NCBI GenBank assembly: GCA_964016985.1
Contig: OZ024821.1
Span: forward strand, 129,479,555-129,543,554
DNA: 64,000 bases
Source: Anodontia alba
Taxonomy: Eukaryota; Mollusca; Bivalvia; Lucinida; Lucinidae
Reading direction: 5' to 3'
The notes below the pieces were generated by a model that saw only the letters and a list, made by a program, of their open reading frames with translations, had not been told where the DNA came from and did not search any database. A program made the translations under genes and the position numbers. Shown in pieces: positions 23,801 to 39,700 of the stretch (within the stretch, counting starts at the first letter, position 1; every line of letters starts with the position of its first letter).

Positions 23801-26800
23801 ATTCCTCATTTCCCATATTATATTGTGAAAATGCCATGAGTTACATAGCTCCAGATAAGAAGCGTATCAAGATAAATAATTTTTATTGGTCACCAAATCA
23901 TATGTTGTGGGCATTCATTAGAAGTGCCTTATATGTTTCATACAGGCGCTTCTAATGAATGCCCACGAATATGTTGTTTTGTAGAGGAGTAAGAAAAATT
24001 ACCAATAATTTTTATTTTATGAAATGCTTATATAGAGATATGACTAGTAAGTACACTTGAAATGAATCTTTATTGTCAGTGATAGATGCTATAGGCAAGC
24101 CCCACACCGAACTGATGAATGGTCACTTTACCTGGTTGGGCTCTTATGATGAGTGCACTGCCATAGAAGCCACGGTCAACATATCAGGAATGGTATCTCA
24201 TCCGTACACTGGCCGCTACTGTTTAGCTTCATTCGAGTTTGAGAAAGTGGAACAGGTCAGTATGGTTTACGTAACTGGGTCACGACATGTCAAAATATCA
24301 CTTCTTACTTGTGATAATTACATATATATAAAGTTACAGCTCTAGATAAAACGATTAAAAATATGTTTCTCATTTCTATCTAAAATCATACCAATCATGC
24401 TTTTATTTCTAACAACCTTTTACCGCATAAATTAGCCTTTACGTGCTTAGTAATCAAATGTAACAAAAATCTTCCACATTTTCAATATTATATGGTCATT
24501 ATATATAAGTCATTCGATGACTTACAAATCTCTAGATCAGCAGGGTACCTAGATAAAAATACGTTTACCACAAAGATGTATATTAAAGGGGAACTAGGGG
24601 GAACAAATTACGTAAACATTTGTTACGTAAAGGCTATTGGAACTACGTTTGTTTGTTTGTTTGTGTTGAGGTTTTACGGCCCAGTCAACCCAATGAGGTC
24701 ATGTCGAGCGCGGTCAGTTTACCTAACCGCATGTTTACTGGGCAGGCTTTGTCCGTCCTCTAAGCGGTTAATCAGTATTGTGCACATTCTTTCGCCAGAA
24801 ACTGACAACTGTCCTTCTTGAATCAGCGGAAGGGAGAGAATGACCGTAGAAAATATTTCATGATCAATCTCCACGAAAGAATGTTGCTAACTTCGGCGGG
24901 GGTCGAACCCTCGACCTCCTGGTCTCCAGTCGAACGCGCATCCAACTGAGCCACCGAGGCCTATTGGAACTCGTACGTTTAATCTGGTATGACATTGAGC
25001 TATAAATGGTTTTAAGCATTAACATTTTTTTATAAAAGAAACAAAACCATTTGGGACGTTTTAATATAGGGATCAAACATGGCTTTTCATCCATTAACAT
25101 TCGCCAGGTCCCGTGGGAGGTGTTGAAAACCGCGGTTTTCAACATCTCCCAAGAGACCTGGCGAATGTTAATGCATTGAAAAACCATGTTCGATCGCTAT
25201 TATTGCACAAAAACTGAAAACATTTGCTACATTTCGCGTTTTTTTCTTGCACTATTTTGTTTCGCCTTTTCACCGATGTCTCGCGAACGCTATTTCCACG
25301 GACTATGCTCGTTCTAGAGCAGGGCAGTACACATCTCGTGACGGCAGCAATTCTGTGGCCCCGGTACGAGCATATTGAAAGTTGCGTAGCCGTGCATTAA
25401 CAGCGCGTGAATTGCCTTGTTAATACACGGCTTTTCGCCGGTTAACATACGGCTGTTAATAACGCGCGGCACTGCTTTATATGCAATAATAAGATACAAA
25501 GTGCTTCATAGCTTCCATTCTACTTCACACATACTCGTCTGTCTTCACTAGAACCTTTCGGTATTAATTTTAGTATATTCAGAAATATAACCGCACAGAA
25601 ATGAACTACTCTCCAATCATTTAGCTATACTGCATTTGAATATCTAAAGTTTAATACCAAAAATGGACATTATACGAAGCGAAGCCGGGGCATACGACGT
25701 CCTAGTTTTTTCGGAAAGCTGGCTAAATCAAAATACTAATAGTTCTGATATACAAATCGAGCACTTTATGCCACCTTTCAGACCAGACAGACAAGGTCGC
25801 CTCGGTGGAGGAGTTGTCGTTTACGCCCATAATTCATTATCATGCAAACGTAGATCAGACCTGGAATTACCCGGTGTTGAATCTGTTTGGGTCCAAATCC
25901 AGGTAAAATCCAAAAAAGTATTGATTGGAGGGTTCTATAGACCCCCTGACAGCGGACAGGATTACTTCGAATTGATTAAAGAAAGCGTAGACAGAGCAAT
26001 ACCAACATAGCCGATGTCGTCATCACAGGCGACTTCAACATAGACATGTCCCAGAACAATAATAACAAAATCAAGGAACTTATGTTAGAAAATATTCTAA
26101 AGCAGCTTATATCCGAGCCCACGCATTTCACCGAGCATTCTTCATCTGTCAGTGACCTGATCCTAGTACGCAGCAATAATAACGTTCTGACAAGTGGAGT
26201 CGCAGACCCTTTCGTAGCTGACTACACTAGGTACCACTGTCCGGTGGTAGCTGTACTTAAATTTACACGCACGCATGCACCATCATTTCGACGTAAGATA
26301 TGGAACTACGGACTAGCCGATTATGACAAATATAGAATGATTTTAATGGACTCCGACCTCCTACAAAAAATCGAAGTCGTCGAAAACATCGACCAAAATA
26401 TTCAGGTTATTTCCGACACTATAATCAAGGCTGCCGAGGAATGAATCCCCAATAAAATTGTAACAATTAAACCAGACGATCATCCGTGGATCACATGCCA
26501 TATTAAAAATTTGATTAGAAAACGTTAACGCACTTACAGGCAATTTAAGAAAACGAACAATATGCACTTTTGGACGAAATACAAGCAACTACGAACTAAT
26601 TATTTTGGAAAACCTCCAAACAACTCTTAAACCTTGGATAATCTTCTAACAACATCCCCACACTCATGATGAATCATGAAGTAGCACAGACAGACTGTCA
26701 GAAAGCAGAATTGTTAAATACTTATTTTTCATCCCAAACTAAAGTTAACGACCTAAATAAACCCTTACCCAATATCGCACCTGCACAGGATACACTCGAG

Positions 26801-28752
26801 TCAATTATAATCTACACCCAGGATATACTCAACGTACTGCGACTTTTGGACGTGAACAAAGCCTGCGGTCCAGATTTAATTAGTCCGCGACTTTTACTCG
26901 AAGGCGCTGAATTCTTAGCATATCCATTGTTCATTGTCTTCAATAGATCAAGGTTACTTTCCACCCGCATGGAATGATGCCAATTTAACTCCGATCCATA
27001 AAAAGATGACAAATCCCTGCCGAGCAATTACAGACCTATTTTTCTCTTGAGTTCCATAGGTAAAACAATAGAACGCTGCGTTCACAAGCATCTTTATAAC
27101 TACGTTGTATCTCACAAGTTACTAACTCCGTTCCAGTCTGGCTTCATCCAAGGCGACTCCACTACTTACCAATTATTACACACCTACCACACATTTTGTG
27201 AGGCAGTTGACAATGGCAAAGAAGTGCGAGCAGTTTTCTGCGACATCAGTAAGGCATTCGACAGAGTCTGGCACAAAGGTTTACTTCACAAAGTTCGAAG
27301 TATAGGATGCTCAGAACAAGTTCTTAAATGGTTTACCAGTTACCTCTCAGGACGTAGGCAACGTGTAGTTCTAAATGGTCAAACCTGACTGGGCACCACT
27401 TGAAGCTGGAGTTCCCAAAGGGTCCATTTTGGGCCCAGTCTTGTTTCTCATTTATATCAACGATATTGCCCAACGCACTGGATGTTCCATTCGTCTGTTC
27501 GCAGACGACACCAGTTTGTATATTATAGTCGAATGCCCCGATCAAGCTGCAAGAATTCTAAATGCCGATCTACGTGCTATTTCCGCCTGGGCCGTCGATT
27601 GGCTTGTTGAATTCCACGCAAAGAAGACCATGGCTATGACACTTTCTAGGAAATCAACCCCTGTATATCATCCACCTCTCTTCTTAAACAACACAATGAT
27701 ACAAGAAACCTCTACGCACAAACACTTAGGACTCACATTCTCTAATACATGCAACAGGGCAGATCACGTGCGAACAATTTCTGAGAAGGCCTGTATACGT
27801 TTAAATCTTCTCCGGGCTCTGAAGTTCAGAGTCAGTAGAAAATCCCTTGAAAAAAATGTACACTGCCTTTGTTTGTCCCCTTCTTGAATACAGTGACATA
27901 GTGTGGGACAACTGCTCTTTGGAAACTAAAAAGCAGTTAGATGCAATACATGTCGAGGCCGCGAGAATAATAACAGGAGCAACAAAACTCTGTAACATAG
28001 ATCAAATTTACTCTGACCTGGGTTGGGAGTCCCTTCAAAGCAGGCGGAACAAACACAAGCTTGTAGCATTTTACAAAATACTGCATGGGTCAGCTCCAAA
28101 CTATCTTATGAACCTTTTGCCTCCAACTGTACAAGCAACAACTAGGTACAATCTCCGAAACTCTGACCACATTCAAAACTACAGAGCCAATACTAATCTC
28201 TTTCTTGATTCGTTCTTTCCAGCTACTATACGAGCCCGGAACAACTTGCCGGCTGAAACTAAAGAGGCATCAACCTTAACAATATTCAAATCGTTCCTGA
28301 ACAGAAACATACAGACACCTCCCAAATACTTCAATGTTGGTACACGCTTAGGTCAGATCCTCCATGCTCGACTAAGAATGGACTGCAGTTCCCTAAACTC
28401 TGATCTCTACCGCAAACATATCATTCCCAGCCCATCTTGTCGCTGTGGAGGATTTGAAAGTGTGCAACATTTCTTCTTCAGTTGTCCTAACTACACGGTT
28501 GCAAGGGAAAGATACTTACCGGCCGATTTACGCAATAACTCAGTTAAAGATCTTCTGCACGGCAAAACTAACTTAACATCTCAGGAAAATGAAGCCCTTT
28601 TCTTGCAAGTACAGGATTTCATCATCAAGTCTGGAAGATTTGTATAGCATACCCAGTCATCAACCGTTGGCTAACGTACTAAATGAAACTTCTACATATT
28701 TAACGCACAGCTTTTGATCCCATACATATTTAGGCACGGGCGTCAGTCGGTC

Positions 28753-28819
<67 letters not shown>

Positions 28820-31800
28820 TGTTTGCTTGTTCAAAATGTCCAACAGTATTCATTATTAGTCATGCCGTTCAGTTATGTTGTATACGAACTTGTTTCCAGG
28901 AGATGGCATTTATAACCATTACAGCTTACAGCCAGATCCTATTCGACATGTCTATTTTATCGATATAAATTTATACGAGCTTTAAAATAAATATTGTTTA
29001 AACCAAATGGTACCACAAATGACCCTTACCTTTCTACATTTCACAACTACTCGTCTGTCGTTGGTATTAATTGTATTATGTAATACATCACAAAAGCATG
29101 CCTGTATAATTTTGACCCCCTTAAACCCCACTCTTCTATAGTAAAACTGGGGTTTACAGGGGTATACATTATTTTTCTTATTTCTGCTCAAAAACATAGA
29201 TTGTTGGTACACATTAGAACCGCCATACTGAGACGGTTCTAATGAGTACCCACAATTTATGTTTTTGACCAGAAATATGAAAAATATCAGATGTTTGTAT
29301 CTGAAATTTTTCAGTTTTTGGAGGTGAAATTTTCTATATATTTGAATAGGCGTGTTTTCGTAATGAATATACATGCATATAAGAAATGGTACCATTAATG
29401 TTCCTTACCTTTTCTACATTTGTATTATTTTAAGCAGCGTCCCTTTTTATTCTGTTATTTCATCTAGCTGAGTTTACTTGCTCCAGACGGAATAACATTC
29501 AAGATCGGTATATGTATGCCAAACAGCTGCAACGACGAAGATACAGCCACACTTCTAGAAACTTGTGAGTTTTAACCCATCTTAGACTGAATAAACTCCC
29601 CCAAATGATATATTGGAAGAGACCAATTTCAACTTTAGGTATACCAGGCTATGCGATTTAGATATTCCTAGAGAAAAGTGCTATACTTTTTTGCAAACAA
29701 TGCAACCCTAGATCTAGCTCTGCACTGTTTGCCAGTTACCTTTTGGAGTCTTCAGATTAAAGTTAATTATTCTGTAGAATGTGACAGTGTATACTTTGTC
29801 GCTTTATAAAGAATATATGGATACATTTTCAGCAATTCTGTTAAAAAATGTCTTCTATCAGTAGGACTGAAAAGGTGCCCTTGACATTATAAGAAATTGC
29901 GGTACAAATGTTGTGATGATTTGGTGCTTTGCGCCCCTTTTAGTATTATTAAAGTCATATCGATACGACGGACATGTTGAACTCTTTCACTGCCATATGC
30001 GATAAAATAGGCTTTTGCAAACAACATAGATCCAGATGAGTCGGCTAATTACTAGCCGTCTCATCTAGATCTACGCTGTTTGACATTCAGTCTTTCAACT
30101 TTACATATTAACTTCTTTCCAAGCGATAGTTAAAAAAAAACAAAAAAACAAAAAACAAAAAAAACGTCGTATAAATTTGGCACCGAAAGAATTCATCACG
30201 AAAACATGCCTATATACGAGATGTTGACCCCCTTAAACCCCACTTTTATATAGTAAAACTGGGGTTTGCAGGGGTATATATTATTTTCTTATTACTGTTC
30301 AAAAACATAGATTGTGGGTACTCGTTAGAACCGCATCACCGAGGCGGTTCTAATGAGTACCCACAATCTATGTTTTGAGCAGACATATGAAAAATATCAG
30401 AATTTTTGTATCTGAAAATTTTTAGTTTTTGGAGGTGAAAGTTTCTATATATTTGATTAGGCGTGTTTTCGTAATGTAATGAAATATTTGTAATGAAGCG
30501 TCCTGCAGTCATGATCAGAATTCCGTATCGGCGGGATTTGAACCCGGGGCCTAGTGATCCGAAGTTGTAAGCGCTAACCACACAGCCCCACCCCATCCCC
30601 ATCTCCGGATGACTCTGTAGTCCAAAGATACTTTATGAAATCCCAATAAGCATTCTACATAAATCTATAGCGGGCCGTTATAGAGGGTCGTGCAAAAAGT
30701 TCTGCCACTAATAGGCTTCCTTGGTTTTATCCCAGGTATATTTTAAAATGCTTCACTGCACTTGAATGGTGTGTTGAATAGCTAACGATACCCGTTTATT
30801 TCGTGCAAATTGCTTTCCAACTGACCGAGTTATTTCAAACTGAAATAGATGCAGTCATATACACTGACCAATTTACTTGTTACATTGGAACATGGACCAG
30901 AAGACTGAAATTCGTAGCTATATTAAATGCCGCACTAGGCTTAATATAGATTCAAAGCAGATATTTAATGAATTGTGTGGTATATACGGACCTCAGACCA
31001 TTTCAATGCGCACAGTTTTTAGGTGCGTTAAAGCTTTTAAAGCTTTGAATTTTCTGTTGAAGATAATACCCGTCCTGGAAGGCCTAAAACCTCTGCTACC
31101 AAGGCTAACACCACTGCTGTAAAGGTTGTGGTCGACCAGGATGCGCGATTGTCTGTCAAAGATATAGCTAGTTGTACTGGCATATCAGTGGACCTGAGAA
31201 AGGTTTACGCTAGGTGGGTACCTCATTTGCTCACTGAGGAGCAAAAGACACAATGCCTTAAATGTGCCCGGGAACTTTTGAAAACATACAAAGGCTGTAA
31301 TAGTCGGGTTATTTCTAACTTGCTTACAGGTGATGAAACCTGCCTTCACATGTTTGAGCCAAAAAGAAGGGCTGATAATCAGCAATGGAAGCGAAAAGAT
31401 AAAAAACGCCCATGTATTCTACAAGAATTCTGTACTGAAGAAAGTGAAAGAGTTTTACAATAAGAAACGACAAAGCAAAGGATGGTCAGGAGTCCACCTT
31501 TTACATGACAACGCCTCCTCTCATAAGTGTGAGGTTGTTAAGTCTTTTTGGCTTCTGAAAAGGTGAAAGTTTTTAACCATGCACCTTATTCACCTGACTT
31601 GAGTCCCTATGACTTCTTTTTATTTCCAAGGCTTAAGAAAATGCTTTCTGGAAATAAGTATACGTCTAGAAGTTCTCTTGGCAGCACTGTTTATCAGTGT
31701 CTCCAACAGATACCAAAAGAAGACTTTTTATCTGCTTTTCGTGACTGGGTCACGGTAAAAAGGTTACAAAAATGTGTTTCAGTAAAGGGGGAATACTTTG

Positions 31801-32695
31801 AAGGTTTGTAATAAAATTATGTTTGATAAAACGTAGCACTGAAGTAATCCGAACCCAGTGACAAAACTTTTTGCAGGACCCTCGTAGATTTATAAAGAAT
31901 GCTAGCTGGGATGTTATATCGTCATTGTTTCAGTGCTAAGCCTGTTGCCAGTCAACACAACAGGCTTTCCAGAGCCAGATGTCTCATGTCAGGTGGAACA
32001 CATGTTCGATGCCAAAGCTATCGCCGCAATGTGCGTATACTATAGACTACGCACCGCGTCAAATGTTAAGCACCGCTTCTCTTCGTATTGTTACAGTGTA
32101 TGTATTCGTATTTATTTTCATATCTGCTGGAAGCATATACAGTCTTTTAGGAAATGCTGTGCCCACGGCCAAAATATAAAGTAAAGTAAACGGTGTTTAT
32201 CTTTTGACGCAGTGTATACATTGTTTAAACAAGCTGATTTATTGCATTATTATTCGAACACAGTAGGCTTGCACTAATTTCACACAGTTTGATTGGTCGA
32301 CAGCCAAATCAAAACGGCATGATCCACTGAACAGGAATGATATCTTGGAACTACTTCCTTAGCGTAGCTTTCTAAAATAAGCTATTTAACGCATGTTTGC
32401 AACGTAAACATGACTGAGTTTGAATTATACGAAAATATCATTTTTGTGGGTTTTATCCATGTGTAAACGCTCGCGAATCACTCACAAACTTAACCCTTGT
32501 CATTCTAAATAAATTAAGATACCACGCCCACTTGTAATTTCTAGCCAATCAGATTACCTGATCCGGGTTTTTTGATAGAAATTCACATATTTAATGACAA
32601 ATAGTTGGGTTAAAATCAGAAGGGTTAAAATAAAGCTAGTCGCGCTTTATTCAGTTGTAGGTGGTTTTCCAGCATTTACAAATTGATAAAATCTA

Positions 32696-32733
<38 letters not shown>

Positions 32734-32815
32734 AAATTCATTTGAATGATATTTACTCTTACAGAAGATGAGAATGCTTATGGCTGTAGAAGAAACTGAG
32801 TCTTCTGTCTACACG

Positions 32816-32897
<82 letters not shown>

Positions 32898-33729
32898 CTT
32901 TATCACATGACCGTCAAGTTATTCAGTGAAATAACCCATAAAACTCATATGACCACAGGTGTAATAACACCTGCATGGCTTCCCATTGGTTAACCTAATT
33001 ACCCTCAAAAATATTCGTATTACTCCGCTTGTTGATAGCAACCAAGATGGTGTCCGCGTTCGCCGATTGTACACCTTTCACGTTTGAAACAGGTCCTGCC
33101 TTCAATTTTGAGACGGACGATACAGTTCAGCTCGATGGAAATGGAAGACACAACACAATCACAGTGTGAATAATACGGCTGCCAGAAATATTCATGGTGG
33201 TTTAAATTCGATCTTTTCCGGCAACATATTTTGAGGCACTTTCAATAGTGTCAAGTAGTCAATGGAAATTTGGTGGATAACATGACTTTGACAGTCAATA
33301 AATGTGTCAAATTAAAATCCAAGCTACAGTTAAAACGTTTTATATCCTTGAAAATCTGTCATTTACTTGAGTATGTCAGCCACCGTATAAACTGTATTGA
33401 TCACGGTCAATGACCTTTAAGTACGATAGCTGACAATGGGGGATTCCTCTACTGATTCTCAGTGCCGTATTGACTCGCTGAATGGCGTTGTTCAATGGAA
33501 CATTTGGCTTTAAATTGATTTATTCAAATGAAATATTTATTAGCTCAAATAAAAATCATCAGTATTTCCTACAGTTTAACGAAGTAATAAATGACATATT
33601 TATCTTGTTTCTAGTTATTCTCGGTACTTATCAAATATATGCGAACTATTTTTTCCTCTATGTTTAAAGTAACTCATTACGTCAAAAATGCCTATTCAAA
33701 TATACTGAAAATTTTACCCCCCCCCCCAC

Positions 33730-33773
<44 letters not shown>

Positions 33774-36700
33774 AAAATTTTCAGATAAAAAATTCTGTTA
33801 TTTTCATATTTCTATCAAAACATAGATTGTGGGTACTTATAATCTATGTTTTTGAGCAGAAATAAGAAAAATAATGTATACCCCTGTAAACCCTAGTTTT
33901 ACTATATATATAAAAGTGGGGTTTAAGGGGTCAAAATCATATGTTTTCGTGATGTTATATCGAAACTACAAAGACAAAATAGACACATAATACATGCTGA
34001 TGGGAGTCTAGTTATGAGCCATGTCATATGGAATATTTGTGTTGCTCGCAAAGGCTACATAATGATGGTCCCTTTTGGCGCTCAAATAGTTTTGGGGAAT
34101 GACTACACCAGGAGGGTTTTCCGCCATTTGCACAAGGGAGACAAAGTTTGTGAGTTCCGTTCTTGATTTATTGCACACTAAGTCCTTCTGAAAGGGTCTA
34201 CTCTAAATTGAAAGAATACATCTAAAAAGGAAGAAAATTATCTCTTTATAGAGTATTTCCAGAAGGGGACAAAGCAATGTTTTACAATTTTGCCTCCCCA
34301 GAAAGTTTATACATTCCCTTAAGGTAAAGAATAAGGGACAGCTTGCAACTCATTTTATTCCGTTATTAGTCACAATGAAAACAAACGCAGCCGTTTCCAG
34401 TATATAAAATTAATCGACCTTGCTAAGACTGCACTTCGGTGAAAATAAATAATGGAGTTCAGGAAGTGCTAAAATCACAGATTGCCGTCTACCTCTGATA
34501 ACAAGAGAAAGAGCGAGGAATGTCACAGCCAGAACATATTGCTCGAATAATCTCGAGACCATCTTCTAACCCGTTAAAGACTGAATAACATCTCCCACAC
34601 TTTATATTGGTCGAGTCCATTTTCGATTTTAGATAGTTCAGGCTATATTTAAATATTCCTTAAGACAAATGGTAGAACTATTTGCAAACAGTGGAGACCT
34701 TGATCAGACGCCTTGTTCTGCACTGTTTGCCAGTTACCCGTTTAGGGGTCTCCAGTCTTCAATGGGTTAATATGTAAGCTTCATGCATTATTTTTATATA
34801 ATGGATCGGTGGCAATAAGCATGTTAGGACTGTGTGGATATTCGGGTCTGTCTTGCATACGGATAGCTATATACGAGTTCCTTGTTACGATACAAAACAC
34901 TGTATATTGCAGTTGCACAGATTACGATTCATTCAATGAAGTATAGAGACAATTTAAACATCAGCAGTCTGACGACATTTTGAAATAGCATTTTTCTATA
35001 GTTTTCCTAGAAAGTAGGATCTGACTCCTGAGGAGATATTTTGCATAAAATGATAAATCCTATTTTCTAGAAAAAATAGGAAAATCTTTCAAAACGAAGT
35101 GTGCTGAAATTTTTACCCAACATGCTAGGTGTTAAGAGACAAAACTGTATATTTTGCAGCTTCAAAGTTTAGCGTTTATTCGATAAAGAATTCTGTCAAT
35201 TAATGTGTAGTAAATATTGAACATTTAAACGTAATAACCTTAAAATCTGGCACATGTTTATAGTATATTCTCCGTAATACATTTTAAAATACAGTTGACT
35301 CTCGTTATCTCGACCTCGCTTATCTCGAATAACCGCTTATCTCGAAGCGAAAATCTGGTCCCTGCCTATACATGAAAACCTAACAACAGATGGAAAATAT
35401 TGTAGAAAAGAGGAGAAATTGCTCCTAAGGAGCAATTTCTCCTCTTTTCCACAATATTTTCAATATATCTCTAACTTCAAAAGTCCAATTACCTATCAGT
35501 TTGTTAAATGTGGTTAATCAAATTATTTTTTCCTCAATTCTGCAAACCTGATATGTCGAACTACGGATATCTCGAAGTATTTCAGAGAGTCCCTTGGAGT
35601 TCGAGATAACGAGAGTCGACTGTATATTTTCACGTCCAGACTACTTCTGTTTCAGATTTATATGCTCCCTCTTTGGACTTGTGATAGCATCAGCTACTGC
35701 ATATGATATCATTGTTGTTCAGTGGTTAGGAAAAAGAACGAAAACTATGCCAAGGAACGAGGTATAAAGTACTTCATTGTATACAATACACTATTAGTTT
35801 TTTGGAATCTTCAGTTACCTATTTACTTTACCTACATACTACTCGTATGTTTCCTATCGAGACATGGGTTATAATATCTGCATGAAAATTTAGTTCTTAG
35901 ACACGGTGTTCCCTGCCAAATCCAAATATCGATTTTCTAGTCTGCAAATTATTTTCCTGTGAGTTTTCGTAAGTTCTTTGTCACACTGTTGCAAAACTAT
36001 TAACAACATGCGACGTCATTAAAACGTCACAAAAACAATTACGCCACCCACCTAAGACTTATACTACATTTTATTGCATATCAGATAAAGAAATCTTAGG
36101 TTTTACCCTGGGATAGAAATTCTTGTCCTACCCAGATTATCCCACCCAGGGTAAGATAAAAAGCGAATATTCTCACGTGTTTGGTGTGCACTGGTTGTAA
36201 TGGACGCCATCGTTAAGGTTTACGTCACTGAAGATTATGACGCCATTAAACGCCACAGTAATGTAAGCGCAATATTGCGGACGACAGCAACCGGAGTGAC
36301 TGCATTATCAAAAAATCTACATTCAGAAATGAAAGGTTTGCAAGAAAACGGATTTATCATGGGTGTGAGAGGTAAATAGAAAAATCCGTCCCTCGCGATC
36401 ACAGTCTGGCATCACTCGGCAAGTCTCGTGATGACAGACAGAAATCCTCGGGACGGATTTTTCTATCTACCCCTCACACCAATGATAGATCCTTATATGT
36501 CACGCACCTAAGGCTTGTACGGCATTTAGCACAGAAGACGCTGACTGAAAAGTCTAATTAAAATCGCTTTCAGGAACACTTGGAAAATTTTGTTCTGGAG
36601 CACAGTCCGGTAGAGAACGCTTTATGTTAGTTAAACTGAAATTGAAAATGGAATTAAAAGAGGAAACGTAAGCTTTTCGGTTGGTCTCTCGTTGATACGG

Positions 36701-39700
36701 TGAAAATAAAAATAGGGACAATCAAAGTATCAGAGAAGAGACGTGTGCATAGAATATGTCGACGGCTTGTTAGTCAATCGAATGCCTGGAATTTTTTTTT
36801 TTTTTTTGTTTTTTTTTTTTGTTTTTGTTTTTGCAATATAACACAAAAGGGTAAGAGAAAGTCCAGGGAATGCCACAATCACAAACTGCAGCCCTTCCCA
36901 GACACCAAGAGGAAGAGGAAACCAACAAAACCAAACAAGCACAAATCGAACAAACGTACGAAAAGCACTAAGATTAGCTCTCTCTTCCCCAAGCGAGGTA
37001 ATCGCAGTGCTAAAAGGACTGAAAAACACAAGAACAAAATAACACAAGGTAAGGCATAAAACAAATCGCCTCGTAGAATAAACCACAAAGCAACAAAGAG
37101 TAAGACTAACACCGGGGCCACCGCCTTAGAACGATCAGTAGAGTAAACCACCGGGGGTTTAAAGCACTTTTACAGCTAGCCACTTCACCCTGGGTCCTGA
37201 TGCAACTCTTAATATAGAAATACATAAAAATTCGGTTCGCATAAAGGCAGCCAACTCAGTCAATGCATCAAAGCGAAAACATAAAAATCAAATTAATCGC
37301 TATAATAAACAAGACGAGTACTCATAGCTAATTTTATTATATGCCAGAGTAAATGAAACCCAATAGTTGAACCTCAACTCAATGCCTAATGTAAAGTTAA
37401 ATAATTGCAACTTAGCAGCTTGCAGTAATTTAGAGCGTGATGAGTGGTCAAGAGCGAATTCAGAACCGCATTAACACTGCGATCAATCTTCTTATTGGAG
37501 TTTTGAAACTACATAATTCCTATGTGTACATACAATAAGCTATAGACCCTTTCATTCTGTAGACTAAACAGATACCTTTGCAAACAGTGTAACCAGATAA
37601 GACGACACGTAACGAGCTGTCTCATCTTATTCTACACTGTTTGCCATTAATCTCTATATTGATTTTTGACTAAGTCCATATTTGCAACAATGGATGTGTC
37701 CAAATTCAGAGATTGATAAGCCCCTTTCAGAAACTTAGGAGTGAACGGATAAAACTCAAATTTTCATTTTCAAAGAAGTGACCGATTTAGAAGTATAATA
37801 AATGATTCGACTTTTGAGGATTTTATCGATGTGTAAACGCCGGCGAACCTCTCACAAACTTAACTTAAAGCCCTTGATATGGTTGAATTTGTAGAAAACT
37901 CTTCTTGTGTATTTGTACTCAAAGCTTATGAAATAATTTTATTCGCCGTGAAGGTAGTATAATGTTATATTAGTTTGTAAAACTGCAAACTGAAAGGTTT
38001 GCTATGTATCACTTAAAGTCTTGTTTTACCAGACTGATCTTGAAGGATAATACTTGTTAGAAACATTAGGAGGCTAAACGTAATAATTATAATGTTTCCA
38101 GAATCACATGTCCGGTCTATTCTCTATAATATATACTTGTACGTATTTGGACAAACACTCCAAAGAATTTAAACATAAAGTGAGGTTTTAAATTCAGGCG
38201 CTAACTGTTTGGAGTAGTTGACCCTAGTCAGGCGTATATACCTATCATTATGCACTTTTATTCTGGTACAGTTGCTAGTCACAAATGAAAAAAGAACCGT
38301 ATAAAATGCATGCCATTTTACCGAAAGGCAAATCATTTTGAATTGATATACAGGTGTTTTGCTTAAAGCAATGTTCAGCCATTCTTTATACGAAACTATA
38401 GCTTTATATATTTCTGGTCAAGGTATGATGGTGTTTTGTTTTTGCATGAATCGCCACCTTTGGCCTCTGACTACTCGTACTTCTAGAGAAGCCAATACTT
38501 GTAATATAAAATTTTATTATATACAAAGTAATGAAATATAGAGAATTATTAATGAAATAAAATGCATATTTCGAAAAAGTTATATTTTCACTAGAACATA
38601 TTTTCACTCCTCTGAGCAGTGAAAAATATAAGATCTGGAACTACTTTTTTTCTTATTTACATTAATGGTCTCCTTAATGTGTCAGTTCATGTTCATTACC
38701 TAAAATGTTTCTTGTTTTATTCAATTGAACTAAATACAGTTGATTTTATTGCTCATATCCCTTAAAAGACGCTTTTAGGCTGAAATATTTCGGGGACTTT
38801 TTTCTTTCGGAAGTAGGTTTCCCGCTGTTATGCGGTTCTTATATGTCACTGCCAAGGGACAAACCTGCGTGTCAGACTTCCCCTTGCAAATGCAAGATTT
38901 GCATATCTTCTATCGAAAGTGCTGTATATAATAAAAAGAAAATTCAATTTTTTGTCGTGAATATGACTTTTATTTCATCGAGTGAAGTGAAAAAATGTAT
39001 ATTTCATTCGTGCCTTCGGCACTCATGAAATATACATTTTTTTCACTTCACTCGATGAAATAAAAGTCATATTCACTCCAAACATTTGAATATCTTCTAT
39101 ATGTTGTTGTCATTTCTTCAAAGGGGCAAATACTTATATATTTCAACTTTGAAAACACCTGGACAAATGTTATCTTGTTTGTTGACACTACCTCAATTAC
39201 CTAACATTTATTTGGAAAACAAATGTACAAAATGAATACAATTGTTTAAAAATGGATAAAAACACAAGATATAAGGAACTGTATCAAACAAATATCTGTT
39301 TATTTGTTTTTATCTTTGTAGCTTACGCTTTCTATTTTTTTTACACAGAAAGACGTATCAAACGGCTATGGTGAAAAGGTAAATGCTATATCCTTAGATA
39401 CATATGGCAAATCGAATCTACCAGACAGGGACTCAAATGAAGAAGCTGCTAAGACGGATATGGGGATCACTCCGCATGAGGACATTTACAAACAAGGTTT
39501 TGTTTAACTATACAATACTGTTATGCTAGGTTCCCACTGTCGTGCGATCCGTTACGAATGCCACGATTGGCCATTCGTAGCTGGTCGTGGAATTTTGTCT
39601 GAAATTTCAGGTTTGGATACGAGGTGATGCGAGTCGATACGTTCTGATACGATTTGTTGCGCTCGGATGCGATCCAATCACGATTTGTCAAAATCAGTTG

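Noticed and set aside
30500..30605. tRNA gene on the minus strand
   Set aside because: B box good, but acceptor arms do not pair over 7 bp and no clean anticodon loop is seen.
32031..32184. Continuation of NRF exon 4 to a stop at 32184
   Set aside because: The residues after the GTGCGT donor do not match the family, and the phase with exon 5 would fail.
36730..37151. 90-130 residue frames rich in Leu/Phe (also at 340-700, 5302-5756, 7236-7610, 61512-61784)
   Set aside because: They are the recurring retroelement 3' tail; sister copies carry indels that shift the frame and there is no conserved start, so a protein is not supported.
38950..39078. Rho-independent terminator
   Set aside because: Bacterial-type signal; the context is an animal intron, so the strong hairpin is treated as a palindromic repeat.
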